The translations under genes were made by a program, and so were the position numbers. This document shows, piece by piece, positions 1 through 11,669 of a stretch of 64,000 nt of DNA (position 1 is its first letter; the number at the start of each line of letters is the position of its first letter). The notes under the pieces are model-generated. The model saw only the letters and a list, made by a program, of their open reading frames with translations, had not been told where the DNA came from and searched no databases. The DNA is from Hemicordylus capensis (taxonomy: Eukaryota > Chordata > Lepidosauria > Squamata > Cordylidae), in assembly GCF_027244095.1 (NCBI RefSeq), contig NC_069662.1, forward strand, positions 15,340,501 through 15,404,500. Direction: 5' to 3'.

Positions 1-100
1 GTTTGCCCTGACAAACTCCTATTGGGACCTGAGGTTTTCTCAGTGGCACTCTGCCGAGAACTGTAGTTTTGCCGCTGGAACATTATGCCCGAAGGCAGAC

Positions 101-294
101 CAGAGGTGCACCTAGATAATTTTGGAGCCTGGACCTAAAGGCCTTTGGGGCCCCCCTCCCCTGCAAATTAAGCATCATCATGCTCTGCCAGGTGACCACA
201 GCAGCCAGGACAGACTAAAGAGGATTTGGTGGGCCCCTGGGGCTGTGGAGGCCCTGGACTTTGGCCCCGAAGTCCAGGGGTAAGAGCACCTCTG
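101..294 (+). mobile_element. hAT-type MITE with TSD
   Basis: Ends CAGAGGTGC...GCACCTCTG are inverted, and AGGCAGAC is duplicated at both sides (8 bp), the hAT hallmark. No coding capacity. Confidence 0.85.
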
Positions 295-3107
295 AGGCAG
301 ACTCATCCCTAACTGTAGTTAAGTGCCTCTGTCTAACAGAAATAAACTCTCGGAGATTGTTCACCCACTAGCCCATGCAGCAGTCATGGCCCTAATGATG
401 ACAAATTTTAATTAGGCAGATAAGAGTTGAGAAACCAGTTGAAATCGTTTGTGGTGCTGCTTAAAGAATGGGTCTACTGCACTTTTAAATTGGAAACTTA
501 TAGGCACCTTATTTAACACTGTTAAAATTTTATAATAAATAATTCATTACATTTTTTAAAAATGCTAATTTCATTCTTGTCTAAAGACAAAATCTGAGTA
601 ATGTAACTGTTAAAATTAAATTAATGTAATTTGTTGATGCTTAAAGTACCTTTTTTGTTCTATGTCCACCCTTTAAAACTACTTGATTGTTACCTGGCAG
701 CATCTGAGAAACTGTTCTTGACTGGTCAAAATACCCAACCATAAACTGGATAAATAGCAACTGGGGGGGGGGGGGGAGCAATTTTATTTGAGAAACTGGC
801 ATGAAGAGAAAGGGTTAAGCTTCCTCAATCTGGGCTAAAGTGAAGCAGGACTCCCCTGAAGAGCTGAAGCCCCCCGCCCTGCCACAAGCACTGAAGCAGC
901 ATACAAACTGAGAAGTGGCTGCTTTGCAAAGCCAGAGGATATATTCAAAAAGTACTAAAGAGAGACATTGATATCAGTTGGTGTCTATTTATGCACAGTG
1001 GCTCCCATACTGTGCAGTGAGCCACTGATACAAAGAAGAGATATGCTTGCTGCTTCCAAGGCACTGTAAAGCACACTGCTTCCGATAATAGGGCTGCTGC
1101 ATGCCTACTAAGGGCTGCGTAAATGTAGCTGCAATGGTACTCCCACTTGGAATGATAGGAGTACCGTCACAACTGCATTTATGCACTCTTGAGTAGGCAC
1201 GCATCAGCCCTACCACTGCAAGCAGCATGGGAGGACTTTACAATGTCTTGGAAGCAATGAGTGTGCCTCTTGCCTGGATTGGTGGCTCGCTGTGCAGTAT
1301 GGGCATCAGTTTTATTTTTTAGAAAATAATTTGAGATCTAAGAGTACATTTTTAGGAGCATCTAAACTACTGGGCTACTCCAATCTGACAGTTATTGTAA
1401 ATGAGGGCACCTCTTTCTAGATGACTCAAGGCAAAAACAAGAACATCAAATGCAGCAACAACCAGAGCAAGAGGAGGAATGGCATGCCAAAGGTAATCTA
1501 TTTACTATTTCCAAAAGTGCTAAAAGTTGCAATCCTTGTGGAAAGAGAATTAGAATGCCTGAGAATGAGTGGGAGGCAGTGGTGCTCTTACCCTGGACTC
1601 TGAGGCCAAAGTCTTGGGGCCCCCCAACTCCTGGCCCCCCCAACTCCTCTCTAGTCTGTCCTGGGTGGTGTAGTTTGTGCCCTCAAGAACCTACGTGTTA
1701 AAAAAATGATGCTTAACTTGCAGTGGAGGACCTCCAAAGACCTTTAGGTCCAGGCTCCAAAATTACCTAGGTGCAACTCTGGTGGGAGGTATTGGCTGAG
1801 TTGGAGTGACCTGCATGTATGTTGGTGTAGTGAATAGTGGATTTAAGCCCAGCCTTTGTCTCAGAGCAAGTCCACGTGGGGGAAAGAAAATGCTGATTCA
1901 TTCCCTCCATGTTTGCTCAACAAAGGCTATTCCTTTAAAATGTAACCATTTCTTGGTAATCGCTGCCACCAAACCCTACTTGCAGAGTTTAACTCCTCTC
2001 TGCATTTGAGTGAGTGTCCAGGGAGACTCTCTTCCTCTTTTACCAATGGAAGAATACAAAAACCCCTCCACATGCAGCTTCCATGTGATGGGAAAACCTG
2101 GTAGGTTGCTGAACAATTAACCTTGCACCAGAGTAAAACCCCTTTTCCTGAGTTAAAAATCCACTCAGAGGCAGGTAAGATACAAAGAATCAAAAAGAGA
2201 AAAACTTTATTCAAAATACTACAGACTGTTTCAGTCTGAGGCTTTCCTAGCTTTTAATTACAGGTAACAGAAACACTCAGTACTTGCAAGAATACTTCAA
2301 AAAGCACTCCAGCTGGTATTGGGAGTGGCACACTTTAAAATCATGGTTACCCAGTTGCATGGATGATTCAAAAAGCACCTCCAGTTGCAAGGAACCTTTA
2401 CAAGCCCCTTTACAAGGCACAGAGTCTTCAGCAATGCCCTAGTCAAAAGGAAAGGGCAGAGGCTCAGTTTCTCTTAGTTTTCTATGTTACAAATTAAAAA
2501 ACTCCCCACAATAAACCAATTGTAAGGGTTTGCAATGCACAAAAACCAGAATAATCTAATGCAGGCTGCCTAACACAGTTCCCTGGCTAAACCTTTCCCT
2601 GAAGTCCTGGCTTCCCTTCTAAACTCACCAAATCCATGGCAGAGGAGTCAAGCTTCTTGCAATCCTGTCTCTCAGGGATCTGCAGATTTCCTTCCCTGAG
2701 AGGATTCTTCAGGCTAGCTTTGACCATGAGGCAGCAAAAGCTCCCATGCTTCCCACTAAGCCTTCCGCCTGTCCTCTCATCCCCTTCCTGGCTCCAACTC
2801 CAAACAAAGAACTTCTTCACTTCCTGCCGCCAGGCCCTCTAGGTCCCAGTCACCGTGTGCTGAGTGGCTGATCCCCAGAGGTCACTGCCTGACAGACAGG
2901 ACAGGGTTCCCTTCTGGTTCACTCTTTAGGGTAAGGGAGGGGCCGATTGCTACAGCCGGTGTCCAAAAAAACTGAAGGAAAAACTCCCAAGGGTGCCTCA
3001 AACCACAAAACTGCCCCCATATTAGTCAATATGACAGAATGTGTATGCTGAAAGGAAAAAGAGATGATCCATGCAACTACAGACTGATAAGCTTGCCGAG
3101 TATTTAT
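295..3107. other. Intergenic DNA
   Basis: Apart from the MITE at 1577-1781 and a G homopolymer near 764-777, I recognise nothing here: no supported exon, RNA gene or complete repeat. Confidence 0.5.
1577..1781 (-). mobile_element. hAT-type MITE with TSD, same family as 101-294
   Basis: Inverse-orientation copy of the element at 101-294, bounded by the 8-bp duplication GTGGGAGG (1569-1576 and 1782-1789). Confidence 0.85.
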
Positions 3108-3690
3108 TAGGGGTGTGCAATTCGGGAATTCGGTGATTCGGTTCGGGACCCAAACCGAATCACCCCTGTTCTGTTTTGTGCCCGAATATGGGCCACCCAA
3201 ATCACCCTTGATTCGGTTCGGATTTGGATTTAATCCGAATCCGAATCGATTCGGGGGGTAAAAAATTGGCCCAGGGGCAAAATTTTGGGGTGGGGTGGTA
3301 GTGCCCAATGGGTGGAGGCTACCACCCCAATTTCAGGGGGATTGGACAAAGGGCTGATTTTTTGAGAATTTTTGAAGTTTTAGTGACTTTGGGGCAGTTT
3401 GGGGGCAGAAAGTGGATCTGCCCCAAAAGAGTGGGGTGGGGTGGTAGTGCCCAATGGGTGGAGGCTACCACCCCAATTTCAGGGGGATTGGACAAAGGGC
3501 TGATTTTTGGGGAATATTTGAAGTTTTGGTGACTTGGGGGCAGATTGGGGGCAGAAAGTGGATCTGCCCCAAAGGAGTGGGGTGGGCTGGTAGATAGTGC
3601 CTAATGGGTGGAGGCTACCACCCGTCCCCAATTTCAGAGTGAATGGGAAGAGGGGTGAATTCTGGTGAATTTCTGAGGTTTGTCTTCATA
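3108..3690 (+). repeat. TIR-type element with tandem unit array
   Basis: Starts TAGGGGTGTGCAATTCGG, an end shared with the palindromic elements at 31.3-32.3 kb, with a GAATTCGG/CCGAAT-rich subterminal part. From about 3284 a unit of roughly 135-140 bases (GGGGTGGTAGTGCCCAATGG...) recurs about three times. The matching right end was not found, so the element is probably truncated. Confidence 0.55.
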
Positions 3691-4554
3691 AGGTGAAGTG
3701 TGCTAAATTGATTACTTCCTCATATTCATAGTAATTGAGAGTGTGAAAAAGTGAAAGTGGGGTCATGAGAGTTGTCCAATTTAAAAAAATCTCATTTGCT
3801 ATGATAGAATGAGAATTCACACCTCAGAAAAAACTTCTGAAAAATAGCGGAGCAAACACATTTTTAGGGGCTGTTTCGCCGGCGTAAACGTACACCTCAC
3901 CTATTCCCCGCACCCAAGCCTGGCATTGTAACTTGCAGAGGGAAGCAAACACAACTTAGCAAAGGGCCAAGACTCTCCGAGGGCAGATAAGAGGAAGGAG
4001 ACGGGGCACAGCGAAGGGGAAGGTTTTCCTCACCCAGCCTCACCCAGGATGCCCGCGGCATTCCTCCCCTTTCAGCCACTCACGAGAGCAGCAAGTCCCG
4101 GGGCGCACCTCCCTTCAGCTTCACCCCACGATGCAATGACAAGCTGCTGCCTCCACAGGCTGGCCGCACGAAGGTTGGGAGGTTCCTGTCTGAGTCACTC
4201 AAACAGGGAAACTAAGCCAGGAACCAACCGCTCCAGATCCTCCGTGTCCCATCCCCTCGGCTTTCCCTCTTGAGGGCAGCCTGTTGAACAGCCCTCAGCT
4301 CCTCCTTCCCAGCCAGCAACCCGCCTCTCCACCCCATAGGCCCAATGAGCTCAGGCTGCAATGGGAGAGAACTGAAAGCATAGAGAGGAAGAATTGCTTC
4401 ACCTTCTGAAGCCAAAGCAAAGGCAAGCTGCTGCCTCCACCTGCGCTGGAGCGCTCGGCAAGATGTTTCAGTTGCCCCCTCCAAGTGGTGCCCGGAACAC
4501 ATGCCATGCCTGCCCTACCCCAGATACCCCTCTGAATCTAAAAAAGTAGCAAAC
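3691..4554. other. Unassigned stretch, GC-rich after 3880
   Basis: No exon or known repeat recognised. 4040-4480 is moderately CpG-containing, with CTGCTGCCTCCAC-type words repeated; it may be 5' sequence of the CR1 piece that follows. Confidence 0.35.
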
Positions 4555-5117
4555 CTAGGTTGACTGAAGTCCTCCACAGAAACCCTGTGGGTGACAATAC
4601 AAGGCCGGAAAGGAAATGTGCTACTGGGGATGTGCTATCGCCCTCCGGATCAAAACGCTGACAGTGACTGGGAGTTGCAGGAGGAAATGAGGGAGGCTTC
4701 AAGGAGAGGCAGGGCAGTAATAATGGATGACTGCAACTACTCACACATAGACTGGGTAAATTCACAGTCAGGTAATGACAAGGAGGTCAAATTTCTAGAT
4801 ACGCTGAATGACTGGGCCCTAGAACAGTTGGTCTTGGAACCAAACAGAGAGAAGGCAACCTTGGACTCAATCCTGAGTGGCACCCAGGACCTGGTGCGTG
4901 ATGTCAGTGTCATCAACCCTTTAGGGAACAGTGACTATAGTGCAATCAAATTCAGCATACATGTGGGGAAAGAATCACCAAGGAAGTCTAATACAGACAC
5001 TTTGAATTTCAGAAAAGGAAACTTCTCCAAAATGAGGTGTATGGTGAAAAGAAAGCTGAAAGGGAAAATCTGGCGAGTTTGCAGAATGCATGGAGTTTAC
5101 TCAAAACTACAATACTA
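4555..5117 (+). mobile_element. CR1-type LINE fragment, endonuclease region
   Basis: An open frame from 4591 reads as the apurinic endonuclease part of CR1 ORF2: YRPPDQNADSD, then VIMDDCNYSHIDWVNSQSG, ALEQLVLEPNREKATLDSIL and INPLGNSDYSAIKF. The canonical GDFN is DDCN here, so the active-site context is altered. It stops near 5117, where another repeat begins. Confidence 0.85.
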
Positions 5118-5345
5118 GAAGCAGGGGCGGAGCTATAATTGGGGGAACGGGTTCAAAGAACCCGGGCCAGGCCCAATCAGGAGCCGCCATTCGCGGCCCT
5201 GGCATGCCCCCCGCGTCTGACGTCAGACGCAAGGGTGGTAGTTTAGCTCCCAAGCGGGGGCCACGCGGCCCCTTCGGGAGCTAAACAAAGGCTGGTGCTG
5301 CGAACGGGCGGCCCCTTCAGCAGTTAAGCTGCTTCTCCCGAACGG
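5118..5345 (+). repeat. GC-rich repeat fragment, hAT-like left end
   Basis: Begins CAGGGGCGGAGCTATAATTG, a typical hAT-type left end, directly after the CR1 piece, and contains a strong CpG-rich inverted stretch (GCTCCCAAGC...CTTCGGGAGC). No matching right end was identified. Confidence 0.4.
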
Positions 5346-5934
5346 AGCCTCAAGGCATCAAGATAAGATCCAAATAAAGTCTGTGGCTGTGCGAACATTC
5401 CCATATGCAAGACAGTGTCAAAACCCAGGTTGTATGAATCCACACCAAGCCTATACGTTGCAAAGAAATTTTAACTTGCCATCTGGAAAGCACCCAAGGG
5501 AGCTTCTGCAGTTATTGAAAGGAGATATTTTGGGGGATATTGCCAACTGCATCACTGGTGGTCAGAAATAAGGGGGATCCTAAAGACCATCTGCCAGATG
5601 TCTGGCTTCTCCTCTCTTAAAGGTGGAAGAGATGGGGAGGAGTGTTTGGATGGGCCTTCAGGTCAACATATAAGCCAGCATGGCAAGGAAGATGGAGACT
5701 GTGTTTTCTACTGTGTAACTGATGAAGAAATTCAGTAGGATTTGCAGCACTTCCCAGCAGGACAGCGTCTGCCCAGTGGATGTTCTGGCACCTGCATGTC
5801 TGAATAGCCTGCAGGACAGGGGGTGTCCCTCCTTGGGCTACTCAGCTTCAAGGCCCACTTGAGATTCTATGCAACGGTCATCAGCTACCCTTCCTCCTCC
5901 TCTAGCTCTAGAGTGGCTGATGTGCCCATCTACA
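5346..5934. other. Intergenic DNA
   Basis: No feature recognised. A short open frame at 5383-5571 has no recognisable motif. Confidence 0.4.
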
Positions 5935-6263
5935 GAAAATTAGCGTTACACAAACCAGGGAAAGGAACTCAGCTAGTCCTCTAGCATCCCAAAAAAGAAA
6001 ACCTTTTTTACACCAAGCATAATTAAGATGTGGAATTCACTGCCACAAGATAAAACAGTGGCTTTAAAGGGGGATTAGACAAATTCACAGAGATCAGGAA
6101 ATAGTGGCTACCAGTGATTATTGAGCTAAATAGAACCCCCTTGTTCAGAGGCAGTGTATCTCTCAGTATTGGTTACCAGACACCAGAGTTGACAAGGGCT
6201 ATTGCTTCCATGCCTTCATTGTGGCCTTCACAAAAGCAGCAGGTTGGCCACTGTTGTTGTTAT

Positions 6264-6483
6264 TATTATTATTATTACATTTATATCCCGCTCTTCCTCC
6301 AAGGAGCCCAGAGCGGTGTACTACATACTTGAGTTTCTCTTTCACAACAACCCTGTGAAATAGGCTAGGCCGAGAGAGAAGTGACTGGCCGAGTCACCCA
6401 GCTAGTATCAGGGCTGAATGGGGATTTGAACTCGGGTCTCCCCGGTCCTAGTCCAGCACTCTAGCCACTACACCACGCTGGCT
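6264..6483 (-). mobile_element. Squamate tRNA-derived SINE (Sauria type), copy 1 of a tandem pair
   Basis: Reverse copy whose head reads GTGGTGTAGTGGCTAGAGTG... with B-box-like GAGTTCAAATCCCC, and whose tail reads GAGGAAGAGCGGGATATAAATG followed by an ATT-type tail. Confidence 0.85.
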
Positions 6484-6691
6484 CATTACATGTATATCCT
6501 GCTCTTCCTCCAAGGAGCCCAGAGCGGTGTACTACATCCTTGAGTTTCTCTTTCACAACAACCCTGTGAAATAGGCTAGGCCGAGAGAGAAGTGACTGGC
6601 CGAGTCACCCAGCTAGTATCAGGGCTGAATGGGGATTTGAACTCAGGTCTCCCCGGTCCTAGTCCAGCACTCTAGCCACTATACCACGCTG
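6484..6691 (-). mobile_element. Sauria-type SINE, copy 2 of a tandem pair
   Basis: Almost identical to the adjoining copy at 6264-6483 and directly abutting it in the same orientation. Confidence 0.85.
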
Positions 6692-6971
6692 TTGGAAATA
6701 AGATTCTGGGCTAGACAGAGCTTTGGTCTGGGCCAGCTGGGCTCTTTCTATGTCCTTATGAAAAACAAGCAGTCTCCTAGGCCATGGAAATAGCAGAGCT
6801 CAGAGACAGATCCCTGCAGGTTCTTGTGAGCTGACCCAGTGGGGGTTCCGATTTGCAGGGCCAGCTGGTTTGACAGACAGGGAAACTTGAGCAATTCTTC
6901 GCGTAAAACTTTTTTTGGGGTGGAAAAGACACTTTTTTCAGGGGGAGATAGGGGCTGTTAGGTTGTGGGGG

Positions 6972-7245
6972 GAGTTCAGCAATTGGGGTGGTACTCAAAT
7001 GCTTATGGGAGGATCTGCACCCCTGAGCAGGGCAGGGGGAAGGGAGGGAAAGAGAACTTTTGCTGCTTGTTGGCAGTTCCCAGTCTCTCATTGTGGACAG
7101 AGAGTGTCACTCTCTTCACTTCCAGCAGGAGGCGGGCAAGGACAACGGGGGAAAAGGTGACAGAACGTAAACGTGAGGTGAGGGGCTTTCAATGGCTCAG
7201 GAGCATCCTCGCTCTGGGGTGGCTTTGTGTGTGGGGCTGTCTGAT
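6972..7245 (+). repeat. Duplicated segment, inverted partner of 8700-8943
   Basis: GAGTTCAGCA(A/G)TTGGGG, AAATGCTTATGGGAGGATCT, TTTTGCTGCTTGTTGG and GGGGTGGCTTTGTGTGT recur in the same order on the opposite strand at 8700-8943. CpGs are fewer in this copy than in the copy within the CpG island. Confidence 0.75.
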
Positions 7246-7362
7246 AAAATGGCACGCTGTGTCCTACAAACGCATCCCCAGCGTAATTATATTAGCTTTC
7301 CCTCACTTGGAAGCAAGGGTGGCTCTTGCGGGGGTGCAAGCCCCCACCTAAGAAATATAGTT

Positions 7363-7555
7363 TTTATTTTATTTTAGTACATGTCTATCCCACTCTACTT
7401 CTGAGCGGCCCAGGGCAGTGTACATAGTCCTTTCACAACCACCCTGTGAGGGAGGTTAGGCTGCGAGAAGTGACTGGCTCAGAGTCACCCGGCCAGCTTC
7501 ATGGTGGGATGGGGATCTGAACTCCCTAGTCCAGCTTTCTAACCACCACCACCCA
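7363..7555 (-). mobile_element. Diverged Sauria-type SINE
   Basis: Contains CCACTCTACTTCTGAGCGGC, CACCCTGTGAGGGAGGTTAGG and AGTCACCCGGCCAGCTTCAT, the diverged body of the same SINE class. The head is eroded into CCACC repeats. Confidence 0.7.
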
Positions 7556-7967
7556 CCCACCCACCAGCATGACTCGGGGAGTCATGTGCCTTGTCTCTGG
7601 GAGGCCCCTCCAGGCAGTGGGCCCCCAGACAACTGCCTCCCCTTGCCTGATTATAGTTACGCCCCTGAGCACTGGCTCTCTAGTCGCCCTCCTCACTTCC
7701 CCCATTTCATTTTGGGCCTGCACTCTGCCCTTTCTGTCTTTGCAACCCCCCACCCCCGCCTTTTCTTTCTGCTGCTGCCACACGGAGGGAGTCCGAAGGG
7801 GGCATTCTTGGCTCCCAGGTTTCTGCAGGCTGCGGAGGGCTCTGTTTCCTGATGCAGCCTCCTGCAAACCAGAGAGCTCAGTGGAGGTGAAAGGGCGGGG
7901 GGGGGGGGAATGGGGGGGGGCAGAAGGAGCAAAGAAAGTGCATTTCGGGGGGGGGGCGAGCAGGACG

Positions 7968-8108
7968 TACCCTTGTTTCCCCGAAAATAAGACAGTGTCT
8001 TATATTAATTTTAGCCCTCCAAAATGCACTAGGGCAATTAGCGGTACATCAGAAATTACTGCTAGGTCTTACTTTCAGGGTAGGTCTTACTTTCAGGGAA
8101 ACAGGGTA
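7968..8108 (+). repeat. Interspersed repeat with 'CCCCGAAAATAAGAC' end
   Basis: CTTGTTTCCCCGAAAATAAG ... TTACTTTCAGGGAAACAGG is a short inverted-ended vertebrate repeat also common in lizards. I do not know its exact family. Confidence 0.55.
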
Positions 8109-8119
8109 TTAGATTTCTG

Positions 8120-9320
8120 GAACAGAAATGGGGGGCAGGTGGCGGGGCAAACATTGACGGGGGTGTGCGTTGCCTCCCCTGTCCCCTGCCCCTGGAGCCG
8201 TCCTCGGCAGCGGCTTCCACCCGCTTTTTAAATCGCTCTCTTCCTCCTTCTCCTCCAGTCTCCGGCGGCGGCAGCAGCGGTTTCCGCCAGTCTTCGCAGC
8301 CAGCCAGAGAGACTCCGAGCTTTCCTCGCCGCCTCCAGACGGGCAGCAGCGCCCTACGCGACCCCTCGGCATATCCACCTCGCTTGCCTGCCTCTGCCAA
8401 CCAGTCCTCCTCGAGGCAATTGCAGGGAGGGAGGAGTAGAAGCAAGCCGCAGAGGAGATTCCCCCCGCTTTCCAAGGCGGGGGCCATAGAGAGCCTCACC
8501 CAGCGTCCAGGAGGGACGGTGGGAACGGGACCTGTTATTAGGCCCCGGCAGAAGGACACGCGGGTGGTCGTCTTGGGGATGACGATGCGCTCCCATCCAG
8601 CTGCGTGCTTCTTCCGCGATTGTTTATTAGTTGGCGAAGATCCAAGATGGGAGCCGTTCTTGGGCGGGAAAACGCGGGGCTGGGCTCGGCGCGCATTGCC
8701 CGCCCAACACACAAAGCCACCCCATTTAGAGCGAAGACGCTCCTGAGCCATCATGCCCCTCGAGTTTACTTTCTGTCTCCCTTCTCCTCGCCCGCCTCCT
8801 CTCCGTCCGCAATGAGGGGCTGGGGACTGCCACCAACAAGCAGCAAAAGTGCTCTTTCCCGCCTCCCTTCCACCCGCCCAGCGCTCAAGGGTGCAGCAGA
8901 TCCTCCCATAAGCATTTGAGGACCTCCCCAACTGCTGAACTCCAAACGCACTTTCGCTTTCATTCCCCGCCGCCGCCCCATTTCTAGGAATGCCAAACAC
9001 GTTTTGCTCGGAGAAGGCGCGGAAAGCTCCAGAGTTGCGAAACGGGGCTTTGCTGGCACAGCCTGGGCGTCTCTCTCGCCTCCGGCTGGAACTCGCCCCG
9101 GGAAGAAGCAGCTACTTGCCGCTTGCGTTGCTACCGCCCCTCCACAGCCGCAGCCCAGAAGGGATTAGGCGTTTTAAGGAGCCGATCCCCTTTGAAGCGG
9201 CTGGTTGATTCTGGCCTGACTTTCTCTCCTGAGCCGCTTGTTACTCCGCGGAAGGCCGTGCTGGCCATCGACTGTCTCTCTCAGGACTGAAAGCCCCGCA
9301 CACAGCAGGTAGGTTCTGCT
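8120..9320. promoter_or_regulatory. CpG island, candidate promoter and 5' UTR exon of gene A
   Basis: This stretch is GC-rich with CpG retained, unlike its surroundings. Near its right edge the sequence GCACACAGCAG|GTAGGT (donor at 9309) looks like a good splice donor, and the next acceptor on this strand with the right context is the CARD exon of gene A at 13167. I infer a noncoding first exon ending at 9308. Long open frames here on both strands are expected from high GC and look unlike proteins. The island could instead serve an unseen gene or lncRNA. Confidence 0.45.
8700..8943 (-). repeat. Inverted partner of 6972-7245, inside the CpG island
   Basis: Minus-strand copy of the segment at 6972-7245, CpG-rich. 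The two make an inverted duplication with a spacer of about 1.4 kb. Confidence 0.75.
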
Positions 9321-9759
9321 GCTCCGCCCTGAACCCTCGAGACACCACGTGCCCTATTTATTTATTTAGCATACTTTTGTACCGCCCAAAACTTTCGTCT
9401 TGGGGCGGTTTTATTAATGGCTGGCGTCCAGACGGTAATACTCTTGAGTAGCCCTATTGAAATTAAGTTGCCCTTTAGGCGACTCCTGAGTAGTCCTATT
9501 CAGCAAGGTAGTCTGGATGTCAGCCAATACTTTTTAATTTGTTTCTGTCACTGCAGTTTCATATATACACTGTTGGTATCTGAACTGTGAGTGACTAACC
9601 AACCAGGGGGGGTGGTTTTGGGGTTGTGGTAAAATGAAAGCGTCAACTCACTGTGTGGCAGCGGTAGGCAAAATCTATGCTAGGGATTATTATCAAGAAG
9701 GGATTTGGAAATGAAACGGCCAGCACGGGACTGTCCAGATAATAATCTATCATGGTCCA

Positions 9760-10125
9760 CCCCTGCTGGAATAATGTGTCCAGTTTTTGAGTGCTCTGTC
9801 ACAAAAGGGATATAATGTAGCCAGGGTGGTGTAGTGGTTAGAGTGCTGGACTCGGACCAGGGAGACCCGAGTTCAAATCCCCATTCAGACATGATACTTG
9901 CTGGGTCACTTCTCTCCCAGCCCAACAGGGTTGTTGTGAGGTAGTCAAGTATGTTGTTGTCAAGTATGTAGTACACTGCTTTGGGCTCCTTGGAGGAAAA
10001 GCAGGCTATAAATGTAAAAATAAAAATAAAATGGGGGGAAATGATTTTGGAATAGGTGCAGAAAAGGGTAATCAAAATGACCAAGAGACTGAAGCACCTT
10101 CTGAACAAGAAATGGCAAACGTGCT
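9760..10125 (+). mobile_element. CR1 fragment with SINE inserted
   Basis: TGTCCAGTTTTTGAGTGCTC before and GGTGCAGAAAAGGGTAATCA after the SINE are adjacent in CR1 elements. Confidence 0.75.
9819..10031 (+). mobile_element. Sauria-type SINE
   Basis: Forward copy: GTGGTGTAGTGGTTAGAGTG head, GAGTTCAAATCCCC B box, tail ATAAATGTAAAAATAAAAAT. Confidence 0.88.
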
Positions 10126-11079
10126 GCGGATGTTTTCACTTCGGTTCGTAATGACCAAGACTTAGAATCTTATGAATGGTATGGATAGAGTGAGCAGGAT
10201 CTGGACTGATTAAGTACCATTGAAATAAATGAGGCAAGTTAACCATGACTAACTTAAATCCCATTAATTTTGGTGGAACTGTCATAACTAACTTAGTCTG
10301 GATCCTGCTGCCCACTGAGTAGAGAGGACTTTTTTCCCTCCAGCAAAAACCCAGCAACAATCTCAACAGTGTGTGTGGGGTGGGATATGTAATTCCCAGT
10401 GCATTTTTCTCATTGAAAAAAATGGGTTCATACATAAGGACAGTGTGATTTTCTCATTCATGGGATAAATACAATATTTCATCATATGTATTTTTTAGGC
10501 ACTTAGCTGCAAATTAAGGAAGTATAACTCGTCAGACAGATCACAATTTAGCAGTGACTAGCTCTTTTAAAGATAATCTCAGTCTAAACTGCTGGTACTG
10601 TTGGTGCCTTTTTGGTATTTTTTCACAGCTTATATTCACACGAGTATCTCTGCCCATACTCATGTGTTGCAGATTCTGCAACTTAAAAAACAACAACAAC
10701 AAAAAACACATCAGTTCTTTGAGGAGAAATCTGATAAAATGAATTGTTCAGCTGAAATAATGTCCAGCCTCTGTCAATTTGCTGAGAAGGTTTTGGGTTT
10801 TTTTTACAAGATGACAAGAAATCATTCACAAGTTTGCACTTTCTAGTTCCACTTCCTCTGTTCTTCCAAATCTCTGCAGAGAGGAAAGGCACAAACTGAA
10901 TGACAGGCAGAAACTCAGATTGTGCAGTTTTTTCTATGGTGTGGATTACAGTGAGGGGAAAGCAGCAGGGTTGTGAAGTTGTTTACAGACAAGGAGCCTT
11001 TTTGGGTAGCGGGAGAAAGGAGGGATCTCTGAATTCAGATTTGTAATGGCAACAATGGGTATTATGACTTCCCTATCAT
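10126..11079. other. Intergenic DNA
   Basis: No exon or repeat recognised. Near 10835-10860, TTTGCACTTTCTAGTTCC resembles the gene C ISRE context with one mismatch in the core; too weak to call. Confidence 0.35.
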
Positions 11080-11310
11080 CTTAAGTGGCTCAGTGGGGAA
11101 ATGCTTGACTAACAAGCAGAAGGTTGCCGATTCAAATTTCCACTGGTACTATATCGGGCAGCAGCGATATAGAAAGATGCTGAAAGGTATCATCTCATAC
11201 TATGCGGGAGGAGGCAATGGCAAACTCCTCCTGTATTCTACCAAAGAAAACCACAGGGCTCTATGGGCGCAAGGAGTCAAAATTGACTTGACGGCGCGCT
11301 TTACTTTATC
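11080..11310 (+). mobile_element. tRNA-derived SINE, 'GGCAGCAGCGATATAG' family
   Basis: Head AGTGGCTCAGTGGGGAAATG, B box GCCGATTCAAATTTCC, body ATATCGGGCAGCAGCGATAT and CTCCTGTATTCTACCAAAGA, end TTGACTTGACGGCGCGCTTT. Other copies lie at 33.9, 41.2, 41.4, 44.8, 50.2 and 62.4 kb. Confidence 0.88.
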
Positions 11311-11669
11311 TACCCTCAACCTCTGCTGTAAGATCTCTCAGAAGTTGGGGCAGGATCTTTGCTGGCCTCACACGTTGGATAGTTCAAAGACTGGCCATCA
11401 ACAGGTGTGTGTGTGTGTACACACCTTTGAGCCAGTTGCCAGAATTTTTATTTCATTAAAGTCAAAATTGTTCTTGAATACAAGTTGGCAGTAGCACTTC
11501 CCCTGAATGTGCATGATTGAGCTGTGTAGCCAAACTAGACCTCATCTCAGCAAAGGCATGGTCCAAAGTGTTTTATCATGCTCATGGAGAATGGCAAAGC
11601 TGGGGGAATAGGACAGGAGCAGGCGTTCACAGGGAACATAGATGGCACTGGAGGTGTGAGAAAGAGACA

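Larger units (their letters stand above)
5935..6765 (+). mobile_element. CR1 3' region split by two SINEs
   Basis: The pieces GTGGAATTCACTGCCACAAG ... GGGGATTAGACAAATTCA and, after the insertion, AAGATTCTGGGCTAGACAGA ... CTTATGA are the conserved 3' part of CR1 LINEs. The SINE pair at 6264-6691 interrupts it at the word CTGTTG, which appears on both sides. Confidence 0.8.

Noticed and set aside
8062-9000. 312-residue open frame on the minus strand in the CpG island
   Set aside because: Low-complexity composition, no domain, no splice or start context; explained by high GC. Overlapping frames on the other strand are similar.
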